Shown piece after piece: positions 15,256 to 24,070 of a DNA stretch of 29,703 nt. Each line of letters starts with the position of its first letter. Within the stretch, counting starts at the first letter, position 1. Made by a program: the position numbers and the translations under genes. The stretch spans positions 1 through 29,703 of the forward strand of contig CALFNR010000108.1 in NCBI GenBank assembly GCA_937903005.1, written 5' to 3'. Below the pieces are notes generated by a model, which was not told where the DNA came from, searched no databases, and worked only from the letters and a program-made list of their open reading frames with translations. The DNA is from Clostridium_AI sp002297865. GTDB lineage: Bacteria; Bacillota; Clostridia; Lachnospirales; Lachnospiraceae.

Positions 15256-18200
15256 AGAACTTAAGAAGGTGCAGCAACAGACAAAAACAGTAATGAGCAC
15301 AGTGGAAACCCAGACAAACAGGATAAAAAGTACATTTGATAAAATTGGAAAAACAGTTGCTATGGCACTTTCCGTAACTGCGATAATAGGTTTTGGGAAA
15401 AGCTGCATTGAGTTAGGATCCGCATTAACAGAAGTGCAAAATGTAGTGGACGTTACATTTGGAGCTATGTCAGATACAATAAACCAGTTTGCTAAAGCTG
15501 CATTGGAACAGTTTGGACTGTCAGAAACAAGTGCTAAAAGATATACATCAACATTAGGAGCAATGCTAAAATCTATGGGATTCAATACAGAGGCAGCGGC
15601 AGACATGTCTATGGAAATGACAGAACTTGCAGCAGATATGGCATCATTCTATGATTTGGACACGGATGTAGCATTTGAGAAAATCAGATCAGGGATTTCT
15701 GGAGAAACAGAACCGCTAAAGCAGTTGGGCATAAATATGAGTGTGGCAAATTTGGAAGCTTTTGCACTTAGCCAAGGAATAACAAAGGCATACAATGCCA
15801 TGACGCAGCAGGAGCAGGCAATGCTGAGATACAACTATCTAATGGCAACAACAGCGGATGCCCAGGGGGACTTTGCAAGGACTTCCGATAGCTGGGCAAA
15901 TCAGGTAAGAATGCTTGCAGAGAAGTTCAATGCACTAAAAGCTGCAATAGGGAAAGGGCTTATTGCAGTATTAACTCCGGTAATTCGAGTTCTGAATTCA
16001 TTATTGAGTAAGATTCTAATGGTAACAGATGCTTTCAGTAATATGATTGCTAAGATAACCGGAAAGAATACAAAAACAACCACAACAGTAAGTGATATTG
16101 GCGGAGCTGCTGATTCAGCAGCAAGCTCAATGGGAGATGTTGGGGCTGCAACAGATGCAGCAGGGAAGTCAGCAAAGAAGGCGGCAAAAGAATATGGTGG
16201 GCTACTTTCGATGGATGAGGTTCATTCACTCACAAAGAATGAGGGAAGTGATTCAGGAGGAGCAGGCAGCAGTGGTAACGATGGAACTTCAGGAAGTGAA
16301 CTGAGTGAGAATATTGTGGATGCAGCCAATGAAACGGATGATACACTAAACCCAGCATTAGAGAAGCTGCTTGCAAGGCTAAAGGAACTACAGGAGCTTT
16401 TCAGGGCAGGATTTAAGGCTGGTCTGGGTGATGTGGATCTGAGCAGCATTACAAAAGCAGTGGAAGGCATAAAGAAAAGCCTAAAAGATATCTTTACAGC
16501 TCCTGAAGTGGTGAATGCGGCCAACAATTTTGCCAACACTCTGGCATATTCGTTGGGGCAGCAGGCAGGAGCAGTGGCCAGTGTGGGCATCACGATAGCA
16601 ACAAATTTATTGGGTGGAATTGATAAGTACCTGGCAGATAATCAGGGTCGGATCAAACAATTCATTGTAAATATGTTTGATATAGGCTCGGATATAGCAA
16701 CGATTCAGGGAAATTTTGCCCAGGCAGCAGCAAATATCTTCTCAGTGTTTGGAGGGGAGAATGGGCAGCAAGTAACAGCAAACATTATAGGCATCTTTTA
16801 TGATGCAGCAATGGGGGTATATGAGCTCTCGGCGAAGTTGGGAAGAGATGTGTTGGATTGCTTGACAAGACCATTTATTGATAACCAGGGAAGCTTTAAG
16901 GAAGCTATTGATGGACTTCTTGGAGTAGCAGCAGGAGCCCTTGGAAACATCAAGCAAGTGGTGGATAGTACAGTTGGGAAAGCGGGGGAGATTTATGATG
17001 AGCACCTGGCACCAATGTTAAACTCACTTGCAGAAGACCTCAGCAGCATCACCGGCACAATACTGGATGTCTACAACACATATATCATCCCAGTATTGGA
17101 AGGGCTTCAGCAGAAGGTTGGGCCGCTCATTGATGAGCATATTCAGCCTGCAATCAACAAGGGTCTGGAACTTATTGGCAAGATAGCTGATGCGGTGAAA
17201 GATATTTGGGAGCAAACCCTATTGCCTTTTATAAATTGGTTTATTGCCAATATAGCACCATACATTGCAGTGGAACTGGGTAAAATGGGAAGTGTATTCC
17301 TGACAGTGGCAGGAGTGATTGCGGATGTGGTTGGCAGCATCTTTGATGTCCTGGGAGGCTTAATTGACTTTATAGCAGGAGTTTTCACAGGCGATTGGGA
17401 GAGAGCATGGGAAGGCATAAAAACCTTCTTCTCAGGCATTTGGGAGGCAATTAAAAGTATTGTGAGTGCAGTGTGGGAAAACATCAAGTTAAATATATCA
17501 ACAGCTATCGATATGGTGGCAATGACAATTGGGACTGTATTAAACACAATAAAGATTATGTTTGGAACAATATGGAATGCTATTAAGATGCTTGTCAGTA
17601 CAGTGTGGAACGCTATAAAAACAACGATTAGCAAGGTACTTAACACGATTAGTAGTATAATCAGTGCGACACTCAATACAATAAAGACAACATTCAGCAC
17701 GAACTTCAATAACATAAAGAGTACAGTAACAACAGTATTCAATGCTATTAAGAGTACAATTAGTACAATTATCAATGCAGTGAATACAACAATCAGCACA
17801 GTGTTAAATAGTATCAGAACCATATTTAGTACGATACTGAGCAGCATAAAAACAACAGTAAGCACGAACTTCAATAACATAAAGAGTATAGTAACAACAG
17901 TAATCGGAAGCATTCAAACAGGAATCAGCGGAGCATTGAACAGTATTAGCACAAATTGGAATATTATGTGGAATGGAATGAAAGCAACCGTGATAAATAT
18001 ATTTAATGGAATTTGGAGTGCTATCAAAGGGGTGATTAATTCTATAATATGTGGCGTAGAGAAGATGGCAAATGGAGTGATTAGCGGCATAAATGCGCTT
18101 ATAAAGGCTTTAAATAATCTGAGCTTTGATGTTCCAGATTGGGTGCCAGAGATAGGAGGAAAAACGTTCGGTTTTAATATATCAACTACTCTAAGTACTA

Positions 18201-18496
18201 TTTCTATTCCAAAACTTGCAACTGGTGGCGTAGTTGACAAGGCAACAGTTGCAATGATTGGTGAAGCCGGGCAAGAGGCGGTGGTGCCTTTAGAAAATAA
18301 CACAGGATGGATGGACAAGATTGCAGGAAGGATAGGGGAGATTATCTCCGTGAACATGAGAGCAATCATTGGAGAGATGGACAACGGCAGCGAGTACCAG
18401 ACTATTCAAACTATAGTGAAACTTGACAGCAAAATACTTGCGGAGCAAACAGACAAATACAGAAAAAGAAGAGGCTATAAAATGGCTAATGCATAA
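15191..18496 (+). CDS. tape measure protein
   Basis: A protein of about 1,101 residues that sets tail length and helps DNA entry. Start chosen at GTG 15191 because GAGGTG lies six bases upstream; ATG 15200 is the alternative. The N-terminal 300 residues are a phage minor tail/tape measure domain (VQNVVDVTFGAMSDTINQFA, AAADMSMEMTELAADMASFYDLD, GISGETEPLKQLGINMS). A Gly/Ser/Ala-rich linker follows near 16090-16330, then helical and hydrophobic segments (about 16540-17390, probable membrane-interacting parts), then about 20 copies of an 11-residue repeat at 17435-18094. The C-terminus has ATGGVVDKATVAMIGEAGQE and VVPLENN, the usual tape measure ending. At about 0.15 nm per residue the tail would be roughly 165 nm, an inference. 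Confidence 0.95.
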   Translation: MEGMTLEKLQVIIEAQTKAYYEELKKVQQQTKTVMSTVETQTNRIKSTFDKIGKTVAMALSVTAIIGFGKSCIELGSALTEVQNVVDVTFGAMSDTINQFAKAALEQFGLSETSAKRYTSTLGAMLKSMGFNTEAAADMSMEMTELAADMASFYDLDTDVAFEKIRSGISGETEPLKQLGINMSVANLEAFALSQGITKAYNAMTQQEQAMLRYNYLMATTADAQGDFARTSDSWANQVRMLAEKFNALKAAIGKGLIAVLTPVIRVLNSLLSKILMVTDAFSNMIAKITGKNTKTTTTVSDIGGAADSAASSMGDVGAATDAAGKSAKKAAKEYGGLLSMDEVHSLTKNEGSDSGGAGSSGNDGTSGSELSENIVDAANETDDTLNPALEKLLARLKELQELFRAGFKAGLGDVDLSSITKAVEGIKKSLKDIFTAPEVVNAANNFANTLAYSLGQQAGAVASVGITIATNLLGGIDKYLADNQGRIKQFIVNMFDIGSDIATIQGNFAQAAANIFSVFGGENGQQVTANIIGIFYDAAMGVYELSAKLGRDVLDCLTRPFIDNQGSFKEAIDGLLGVAAGALGNIKQVVDSTVGKAGEIYDEHLAPMLNSLAEDLSSITGTILDVYNTYIIPVLEGLQQKVGPLIDEHIQPAINKGLELIGKIADAVKDIWEQTLLPFINWFIANIAPYIAVELGKMGSVFLTVAGVIADVVGSIFDVLGGLIDFIAGVFTGDWERAWEGIKTFFSGIWEAIKSIVSAVWENIKLNISTAIDMVAMTIGTVLNTIKIMFGTIWNAIKMLVSTVWNAIKTTISKVLNTISSIISATLNTIKTTFSTNFNNIKSTVTTVFNAIKSTISTIINAVNTTISTVLNSIRTIFSTILSSIKTTVSTNFNNIKSIVTTVIGSIQTGISGALNSISTNWNIMWNGMKATVINIFNGIWSAIKGVINSIICGVEKMANGVISGINALIKALNNLSFDVPDWVPEIGGKTFGFNISTTLSTISIPKLATGGVVDKATVAMIGEAGQEAVVPLENNTGWMDKIAGRIGEIISVNMRAIIGEMDNGSEYQTIQTIVKLDSKILAEQTDKYRKRRGYKMANA
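17435..18094 (+). repeat. about 20 tandem 11-residue (33-base) repeats in the tape measure gene
   Basis: The translated region divides exactly into 11-residue units such as TVLNTIKIMFG, TIWNAIKMLVS, TVWNAIKTTIS, KVLNTISSIIS and ATLNTIKTTFS. The consensus is roughly T-x-hydrophobic-N-x-I-K-x-x-hydrophobic-S. Two units five apart (TNFNNIKSTVT and TNFNNIKSIVT) share 41 of 42 bases at 17696-17737 and 17861-17902, a sign of recent duplication. Such hendecads form extended helices. Confidence 0.85.
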
Positions 18497-18510
18497 GGAG
18501 GGAGAGAAAC

Positions 18511-18882
18511 ATGGCAGCAAAATACAATAATATTCTGATTGTCGGTGGAGTAGCTCTCCCCGACCCTTCAGAAATGACACTCTCAGATTATGATATATCT
18601 GAGAGTGAGAGAAATGCCAATGGCAAAATGGTATCTCAGATCATCCGGGAGGATGTTCATAAAATAGAGTGCAAATGGGCAATCCTGAGGCCTGATGATT
18701 ATATGGCAATCAGGAGAGCTATAAAAAAGAAGTTTGGACTCAGCGTGAAATTTTTCATACCGGAGAAAAATGAAAAGGGAGAGCTTGAAATGTATGCCGG
18801 TGATAGAAAAACACCTATATACACCTATGTGGATGGTGTACCGGTTTATAAAGATTTTTCCCTCAATTTAATTGAAATGTAG
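18511..18882 (+). CDS. small tail protein after tape measure (DUF6711-like)
   Basis: A 123-residue protein with GGAGGGAG upstream. It contains NILIVGGVALPDPSEMTLSD near the front, then KMVSQIIREDVHKIECKWAILRP and FFIPEKNEKGELEMYAGDRK, and ends KDFSLNLIEM. It looks like the small beta-sandwich tail protein found between tape measure and distal tail genes in clostridial siphophages (annotated DUF6711 in some). It probably belongs to the tail tip; the precise role is unknown. Confidence 0.72.
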   Translation: MAAKYNNILIVGGVALPDPSEMTLSDYDISESERNANGKMVSQIIREDVHKIECKWAILRPDDYMAIRRAIKKKFGLSVKFFIPEKNEKGELEMYAGDRKTPIYTYVDGVPVYKDFSLNLIEM

Positions 18883-18891
18883 GTGAAGAAT

Positions 18892-21129
18892 ATGCAGTAT
18901 GTGAGCAGCGAATACAAGGAGGCCATGAAACAGGCAGCTAGGAATAAATCATATATGAGAGTTAGTCTGGGCCTGATCAACCAGGCAGCCCAAACAGCGG
19001 CAGAAGTAAGTGGAGGCTTAACCTATTTTTCAGACCTAATAAAGCCGCTGAGCAGTGTTTCTGTGAGCAAAGTATATGCAACTTTTGAGAATGACTTTGC
19101 CAAGGTAGATGGAAGTATGTACTTTCTGCCAAGGGAGGGATCAGGAAAGAGTTTTTATAATTCAGGCATTACAACAGAGGAGCTGTGTGGCCAGGGAGGG
19201 CAGCCTGCGGTGCTGATAGAATTTAACACTGCGGATCCGGTGGATATAAAGGGCCTAACCCTGGAATTTGGGGATGCATACCCGGTGAAGTTTACTGTGC
19301 AGACGGATGAAGGAGAATTTGAGTATGAGAATGGATCCTCTTCATTCAAAACAGAGGATACATTTAACAATACAACCTTTATGCGGATTGCACCAACAGA
19401 TATGAAAAATGGGATTGCCCGATTCAGGATATACAATATAACCTTTGGGATCGGCATCACATTTGAAAATGAGAAGATTGTTAGTGCGGAGCTGAAGAGC
19501 ACCCTCTCACCAATATCAGAAAGCCTGCCAAGCATTGATTTTAGTGTCACCATAGAAAATATGGATAGGTACTACAATGTGGATAATGATGATAGTGCCA
19601 TCAACTACATGGAGACTGGGCAAGAGATGCAAGTGTATTATGGATACGCCCTGAATGATGGAGAGATTGAATGGGTGAAGGGCGGCACACTGTATATGCA
19701 GGAATGGAGTGCTGATGATAAAACGGCAAAATTTGAAGCTGCGGATGTTTTTGAATACATGCAGGATGAATACAAGAGGGGTGAGTATCGGCCAAACGGT
19801 ATCACCCTTTTTGATTTGGCTGTGGATGTATTTGAAGATGCCGGGATGAGTGAGGATAAATATTGGGTGGATCCATACCTGAAGAACATCACAGTATACA
19901 ATCCGCTTCCTATGGTGAAGCACAAGGAATGCCTTCAACTCATAGCCAACGCAGGTCGCTCAGTGGTTATACAGAACAGAGATGGGCTGCTCCTTATAAA
20001 ATCATCATTTGAACCAGAAAAGACCGTATCCGCCAACCAGGTGGCGGAATATGGCAATGTGGAGTGCTTACTGTCTGATGAACCATATTCGGAGTATACC
20101 GCATTTGAAAAAGACTATGCCAGAGTAGATGGGCAGCAGTATTTCATGCCACGAAGCAGCAACTACATTCAGGTGGGATATGTGAGCGCATCCATCAGCG
20201 GAGAGGATGGAGCATTTGAAGAAATTCCGTTGATAACGCTCACCATGGAGAGTGCCTATACCTTCCACAACCTGACGCTGCTTTTCGGAAGCATTCAGCC
20301 GGTGGAGTTCGTGATTACAACATACAACAACGGAAAGAAACTGAAGAGCTTCCTGAGTAAGAGCATAACGGAAAAAACCATAGTTTTCTATGATTTTATT
20401 GATACCGACAAAATCACAATAGAGTTCACAAAGGCAAAGCCGCACAACCGGATCCACCTGAAGAGGATAGAATTTGGAGCTCAGACAGATTATGAGATCA
20501 CCTATGACGAGCTGACGGCCACACCAAACGGCACGAAGTTGGAAAAGGTGAAAGAGCTGCGAGTGATTCGGACAATATATACAAAAGGAACCGAACTGAA
20601 GGATCTCACAGCGGATGAAATCACCCTGGCAGCAGGCGTGGAGGAAGAATTTGAGATTGACTTTGGCAATGCGGTTCACGATCTGAGTGCAGTGTGCGTT
20701 GTGGATGATGCGGAGCAGGATTTTGGAGCGAAAATAACAGATAGCAGTTCCTATTGGTGCAAAGTGAGGATCACAAAGCCGCCAAAGACGGCCAAAAAGG
20801 TTGTGCTGACGGTGAGGGGATATGAATACAGCATCAGCACTGCCCAGGCGGTGACGAAGTTAAATAACACTGGAAGCATTCAGACCTGGAACAACCCTCT
20901 GATCAGCTCAGCGGAGGACGCTGCAAACCTGGTGGAGTGGGTTGGAGCCTACTATAAGGGCGGAAATCAATATGATTTGAAATACAGAGGAGATCCCATC
21001 CTGGATTGCAATGATCTGGCATACCTGGAAAGCCGGTATGTGGAAGATTTGATGATCAGGTTGGAAGAGGTGAGCCTGAAGTTCTCAGGAAGCCTCAGCG
21101 GCACTCTGGTGGCAAGGAGGAAGGTATAA
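18892..21129 (+). CDS. large tail tip / baseplate protein with an internal duplication
   Basis: A 745-residue protein from ATG 18892 (TAGGTGAAG box; an in-frame GTG at 18883 is possible). It is beta-rich and contains two related modules. The first starts YATFENDFAKVDGSMYFLPR (19075 on) and the second YTAFEKDYARVDGQQYFMPR (20095 on); each is followed by a strand set with LxLEFG/LxLLFG and ending in ITFG/IEFG, which resembles a discoidin or jelly-roll fold. Between them lies a tail-fibre-hub-like section with LFDLAVDVFEDAGM and ..LLIKSSFEPE. The C-terminal region (AANLVEWVGAYYKGGNQYDLKYRGDP...LEEVSLKFSGSLSGTL) is typical of Tal/gp18-like tail proteins that join the tip to receptor-binding proteins. 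Confidence 0.8.
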   Translation: MQYVSSEYKEAMKQAARNKSYMRVSLGLINQAAQTAAEVSGGLTYFSDLIKPLSSVSVSKVYATFENDFAKVDGSMYFLPREGSGKSFYNSGITTEELCGQGGQPAVLIEFNTADPVDIKGLTLEFGDAYPVKFTVQTDEGEFEYENGSSSFKTEDTFNNTTFMRIAPTDMKNGIARFRIYNITFGIGITFENEKIVSAELKSTLSPISESLPSIDFSVTIENMDRYYNVDNDDSAINYMETGQEMQVYYGYALNDGEIEWVKGGTLYMQEWSADDKTAKFEAADVFEYMQDEYKRGEYRPNGITLFDLAVDVFEDAGMSEDKYWVDPYLKNITVYNPLPMVKHKECLQLIANAGRSVVIQNRDGLLLIKSSFEPEKTVSANQVAEYGNVECLLSDEPYSEYTAFEKDYARVDGQQYFMPRSSNYIQVGYVSASISGEDGAFEEIPLITLTMESAYTFHNLTLLFGSIQPVEFVITTYNNGKKLKSFLSKSITEKTIVFYDFIDTDKITIEFTKAKPHNRIHLKRIEFGAQTDYEITYDELTATPNGTKLEKVKELRVIRTIYTKGTELKDLTADEITLAAGVEEEFEIDFGNAVHDLSAVCVVDDAEQDFGAKITDSSSYWCKVRITKPPKTAKKVVLTVRGYEYSISTAQAVTKLNNTGSIQTWNNPLISSAEDAANLVEWVGAYYKGGNQYDLKYRGDPILDCNDLAYLESRYVEDLMIRLEEVSLKFSGSLSGTLVARRKV

Positions 21130-21717
21130 ATGGAGTGGATCACACCAAAAACAGACTGGGCAGCCTCCACGGATGAGAGCGGGAAGTATACCGGAGATTA
21201 TTTCAATATCACGGACTACAACCGGATCAAGAACAATATTGAGTTTCTGGGAGCGGTGGCCCATCAGTTTTGGCCGGTATTTGTGAGAGCAATGCCGGAT
21301 CGAAACTATCAGGAATATCCCTATGCGGATGAAATCAACACCCTGGCAGATAACCTGGAAGCAATCAATGCCTTTGTGGGCTACGAGATTGGGCAGAAGA
21401 CAGTGTATCAAGATAATGATGCATTTATTGGATATGAGGATCTGAACCGCCTGGAAACAGCTTGTCTGAAGCTCTATGAGGCTATGTGGAACCTTTACAC
21501 CAGGCCGGTGAAGCTGCCATTTAGATTGGGCCCCAAGTATTATGCTCTGAAGAATCCAAGGATACCACCGAAGAAAACCAGGCTTCCACTCAGGCTGGGC
21601 ATTCGCTTTGGTGGGACTTATTATCCGCATGAGATGCCGAGCATCCTTCATGTGGAAACAAAACACAAGAAACTGCCAATGAGATTGGGAGCAGAACACT
21701 TCCCATTCAAGAGCTAG
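21130..21717 (+). CDS. tail tip protein with three LPxRLG motifs
   Basis: A 195-residue protein starting directly after the previous stop (TAAATG), with AGGAGGAAGG upstream inside that gene. The first 125 residues are helical (YFNITDYNRIKNNIEFLG, EINTLADNLEAINAF, LNRLETACLKLYEAMW), like phage baseplate adaptor proteins. The C-terminal 70 residues carry three copies of a short motif: KLPFRLG (128-134), RLPLRLG (151-157) and KLPMRLG (181-187). These may be peptide docking points for the neighbouring receptor-binding protein. Function inferred from position only. Confidence 0.7.
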   Translation: MEWITPKTDWAASTDESGKYTGDYFNITDYNRIKNNIEFLGAVAHQFWPVFVRAMPDRNYQEYPYADEINTLADNLEAINAFVGYEIGQKTVYQDNDAFIGYEDLNRLETACLKLYEAMWNLYTRPVKLPFRLGPKYYALKNPRIPPKKTRLPLRLGIRFGGTYYPHEMPSILHVETKHKKLPMRLGAEHFPFKS

Positions 21718-21730
21718 GAGGAAAAGTGAT

Positions 21731-22666
21731 ATGTCAATTTTGAAAACAGATTACAAAGATGATGTGATCAATACCGAGCTTGCCGCTGATCGTAAATTTG
21801 GAGAAGTGGCCAACGAGGACGGCACATTTAGTTATAATGATGTGACACCATACACCCAGGAAGGTGATGAGTATGGTGCAAAAGAGATCAACCATGAGAA
21901 TACGCATACCAACTATGCTATTGAGGCAGCGGATCACACCTATCAAGGAGTGGATTTAACGGTGAGATTTGCTGAGGAAATTGCAGGATATGCAAATGCA
22001 TGGAGATGGATCAAGGCAAGAATTGCAGCAGCGAACTTTGATGGCCTGCATATAGGTGACTATATCCCTATCTATATGGGAGATTATTTAATAAAGATGC
22101 AGATTGCTGGCATGGATACATACTATAAAACAACAGATCGGCAGTTAGGACATCACATTGACTGGATCTCAGAAAAGTGTTACCCAGAATCAGTTCAATG
22201 GGACACTGATAATAACAATGGAACAGCGAATAGCCGCACACCATACATTAGGTCTAAAGTAAAAACATTTCTCGATGGATTAGTGGTTAAGCTTCCGAAT
22301 GAACTGTTTGAAGTTATAAGTACAAAGAGATTCCTTTTAGAGACAAGATATTCGGATTCAGGGATACTAAAGGATTCAACTTCATGGATCTGGAGCGATT
22401 TGGGCAAATTATGGCTCCCGTCGGAGTATGAAGTATTTGGTTCAATAATCTGGGGAACAAAACCATTTAGTGCTGGACAGGCGGTGCAGTATCCAATTTT
22501 TGCAAATACTGAGATTAATCGCATTAAAGGAGATAACTGGTGGCTGTTGACAGTGGGAAGTGGCGATAATTTAACTGCATGCATGGTAAGCAAACATGGT
22601 GTTGCAGATATGACGGTGTGCAAGAGGGAAGAACATGTGCCAATTTGTTTTAGAATTTCAGAGTAG
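21731..22666 (+). CDS. receptor-binding / tail fibre protein with DUF6273-like C-terminus
   Basis: A 311-residue protein with AGGAGGAAAAG upstream. The first 60 residues (SILKTDYKDDVINTELAADRKFG, YNDVTPYTQEGDEYGAKEIN) resemble the baseplate-attachment segment of clostridial phage fibres. From about residue 90 it has WRWIKARIAAANFDGLHIGDYIPI, IAGMDTYY, IRSKVKTFLDGL, LWLPSEYEVFG and a final WWLLTVGSGDNL...VPICFRI, the pattern of DUF6273 domains, which have a C-type-lectin/formylglycine-enzyme-like fold. It is the likely host-recognition protein of the tail tip. No reverse transcriptase or template repeat is present in the window, so no sign of a diversity-generating retroelement. Confidence 0.72.
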   Translation: MSILKTDYKDDVINTELAADRKFGEVANEDGTFSYNDVTPYTQEGDEYGAKEINHENTHTNYAIEAADHTYQGVDLTVRFAEEIAGYANAWRWIKARIAAANFDGLHIGDYIPIYMGDYLIKMQIAGMDTYYKTTDRQLGHHIDWISEKCYPESVQWDTDNNNGTANSRTPYIRSKVKTFLDGLVVKLPNELFEVISTKRFLLETRYSDSGILKDSTSWIWSDLGKLWLPSEYEVFGSIIWGTKPFSAGQAVQYPIFANTEINRIKGDNWWLLTVGSGDNLTACMVSKHGVADMTVCKREEHVPICFRISE

Positions 22667-22679
22667 AGGAAGTGTAAAA

Positions 22680-22868
22680 ATGACAAAAGAGCAGATTGAA
22701 GGAGAAATAAGAAGCTTAAACAAACTTATGAAGGAAAACGACTATATCGGTATAAAAATTGCAATGGGAAGGGCAACGAAAGAGGAGTATGCCGAAGAAA
22801 TAGCAAAATCTGAAGAGATGGCTAAGAGAAAGAATGAGCTTGAAACTATACTAAAAGAGATGGATTAA
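22680..22868 (+). CDS. small coiled-coil phage protein
   Basis: A 62-residue protein from ATG 22680 (AGAGGAAG upstream; the longer frame from 22635 overlaps the fibre gene). It is entirely helical and charged (KEQIEGEIRSLNKLMKEND, RKNELETILKEMD) with coiled-coil character. Such genes often lie between fibre and lysis genes. No known function. Confidence 0.6.
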   Translation: MTKEQIEGEIRSLNKLMKENDYIGIKIAMGRATKEEYAEEIAKSEEMAKRKNELETILKEMD

Positions 22869-22892
22869 TGATATAAGATAGAGGTGGTAAAT

Positions 22893-23201
22893 TTGGATTA
22901 CATAAATTTAGTTTTAATTTCTATTCCAAGTGCATTTACAGGATTATGTTTTTGGCTGTTGGAAAGAAAGATATCAGATAGAGAAAAACGACAGGAAGAG
23001 AGAGAAAAAGTTAGAGAACAAAATGAATTATTGCTAGTTAAAAGTGTTGGAGCAGCAATAGCATTAGGTGAAGCATCAGCTATTGCGCTTAAAAATGGGC
23101 ATACGAATGGAGAAACAGAAGCAGCATTAGAGTATGCTAGACAGGTGAAACATGAACAAAAAGATTTTCTGTATGAGCAGAGTGTGAAAAATATTATTTA
23201 G
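22893..23201 (+). CDS. small membrane-anchored coiled-coil protein near lysis genes
   Basis: A 102-residue protein. TTG 22893 is preferred because GAGGTGG lies five bases upstream; GTG 22884 would overlap that box. One N-terminal membrane segment (YINLVLISIPSAFTGLCFWLL) is followed by a charged coiled coil (ERKISDREKRQEEREKVREQ) and an Ala-rich helix. This is the form of small proteins encoded next to holins in clostridial phages. A role in lysis is possible but not shown. Confidence 0.65.
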   Translation: MDYINLVLISIPSAFTGLCFWLLERKISDREKRQEEREKVREQNELLLVKSVGAAIALGEASAIALKNGHTNGETEAALEYARQVKHEQKDFLYEQSVKNII

Positions 23202-23226
23202 TTTTTTTGAGAGAGGATGATTGAAA

Positions 23227-23424
23227 ATGAAAATTGTAAAGAAATTGACGAGCAGGAAGCTTTGGGTATCTGTATGTTCTTTTGTAACATTGACAATCTT
23301 GGCAGCAGGAGGCACAGAAAACCAGGCGACGCAAATAACAGCTGTAATAATGGCAGGAGCAACAGTAATTGGCTATATCGTTGGGGAAGGGCTAGTCGAT
23401 GCTACAAACAAGGGGGATGAATAA
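23227..23424 (+). CDS. phage holin
   Basis: A 65-residue protein from ATG 23227 (GAGAGGAT upstream; TTG 23221 is an alternative). A basic N-terminus (KIVKKLTSRKLW) precedes two hydrophobic stretches, VSVCSFVTLTILAAGG and ITAVIMAGATVIGYIVGEGL, then a short polar tail. This matches small clostridial phage holins, which open the membrane and let the amidase reach the wall. A second frame over the same bases (23217-23420) has no hydrophobic pattern and is rejected. The amidase begins just after its stop. Confidence 0.82.
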   Translation: MKIVKKLTSRKLWVSVCSFVTLTILAAGGTENQATQITAVIMAGATVIGYIVGEGLVDATNKGDE

Positions 23425-23425
23425 C

Positions 23426-23971
23426 GTGAAGATTTGCATATCAGTAGGACACAGTATGTTAAAGAATGGTAATATTACAAGTGCAGATGGCACTGAATTT
23501 GGCGGAGGGAATGAGTATCGTTTTTGCAAGGAGTTCGCTCCTGCCTTAAAAAAATGCTTAGAGAATGCCGGACACGAGGTTACTATCGTTCGTGTACCAG
23601 AGAAGAGTATTGCAAGTGTAACAGAGGAAAAAAAATATAAAATAGCAAAATATAATGCTAAAAAATATGATCTTAATCTTGAATTACACTTGAATGCTGC
23701 ATCTTCAGCTAAAGCATGCGGTACAGAAGCTTTGTTTGTATCCAAGGCAGGTGAAAAAATTGCTGAGGCAATTATAGCAAAGCTAAGTGAATTATATAAA
23801 AATAGAGGCACTAAAAAGCGCACAGACTTATATTTTCTTAAACAAACAAGTGCACCAGCTGTATTATTAGAATTGTTTTTCTGTACAAATCCATCTGAAT
23901 GGAAAAAAGCACAGGTAAACAAACGGAAGATGGCTAGGTTGATTACTGAAGCTATTAATTCTGTAAAGTAA
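23426..23971 (+). CDS. endolysin: N-acetylmuramoyl-L-alanine amidase (Amidase_3)
   Basis: A 181-residue zinc amidase. GTG 23426 is chosen because AAGGGGG lies nine bases upstream and the conserved opening MKICISVGHSM follows; ATG 23417 touches that box. Zinc ligands and catalytic residues expected for Amidase_3 are visible: His in VGHSM (residue 9), Glu in GGNEYRF (about 31), His in LELHLNA, and Glu in VLLELFFC near 150. It cuts the bond between MurNAc and the peptide stem. There is no separate cell-wall-binding domain. A hairpin terminator follows, ending the late operon. Confidence 0.92.
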   Translation: MKICISVGHSMLKNGNITSADGTEFGGGNEYRFCKEFAPALKKCLENAGHEVTIVRVPEKSIASVTEEKKYKIAKYNAKKYDLNLELHLNAASSAKACGTEALFVSKAGEKIAEAIIAKLSELYKNRGTKKRTDLYFLKQTSAPAVLLELFFCTNPSEWKKAQVNKRKMARLITEAINSVK

Positions 23972-23982
23972 AGTTGCACCAG

Positions 23983-24030
23983 TGCAACAGAAAAGCAGTG
24001 AAATATCCACTGCTTTTCTGTTGCAATCTT
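23983..24030 (+). terminator. 18-bp perfect hairpin ending the late operon
   Basis: TGCAACAGAAAAGCAGTG (23983-24000) pairs perfectly with 24008-24025 around the loop AAATATC; ATCTTATATTT follows. It stands between the amidase gene (+) and the oppositely oriented TIR gene, and so separates lytic-phase transcription from the cargo region. The T-run is weak, but the stem is very strong. Confidence 0.7.
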
Positions 24031-24070
24031 ATATTTATTGTATTGTTAAACTACATCTGTTATAATTAGC

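Noticed and set aside
17143..17913. Long - strand hydrophobic frame over the tape measure repeats
   Set aside because: Shadow of the repetitive coding sequence; no start signal, and composition follows the repeat on the other strand.
17435..18094. CRISPR-like spacing of 33-base repeats
   Set aside because: The repeats are contiguous codon units of the tape measure protein with no unique spacers and no Cas genes.
21731..22666. Diversity-generating retroelement target, because of the lectin-like C-terminus of the fibre protein
   Set aside because: No reverse transcriptase, no template repeat and no adenine-biased variable stretch with a second copy were seen in the window.
23217..23420. Alternative 67-residue frame overlapping the holin
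   Set aside because: No hydrophobic segments and polar, unstructured composition; the holin frame has a better start context and two membrane segments.
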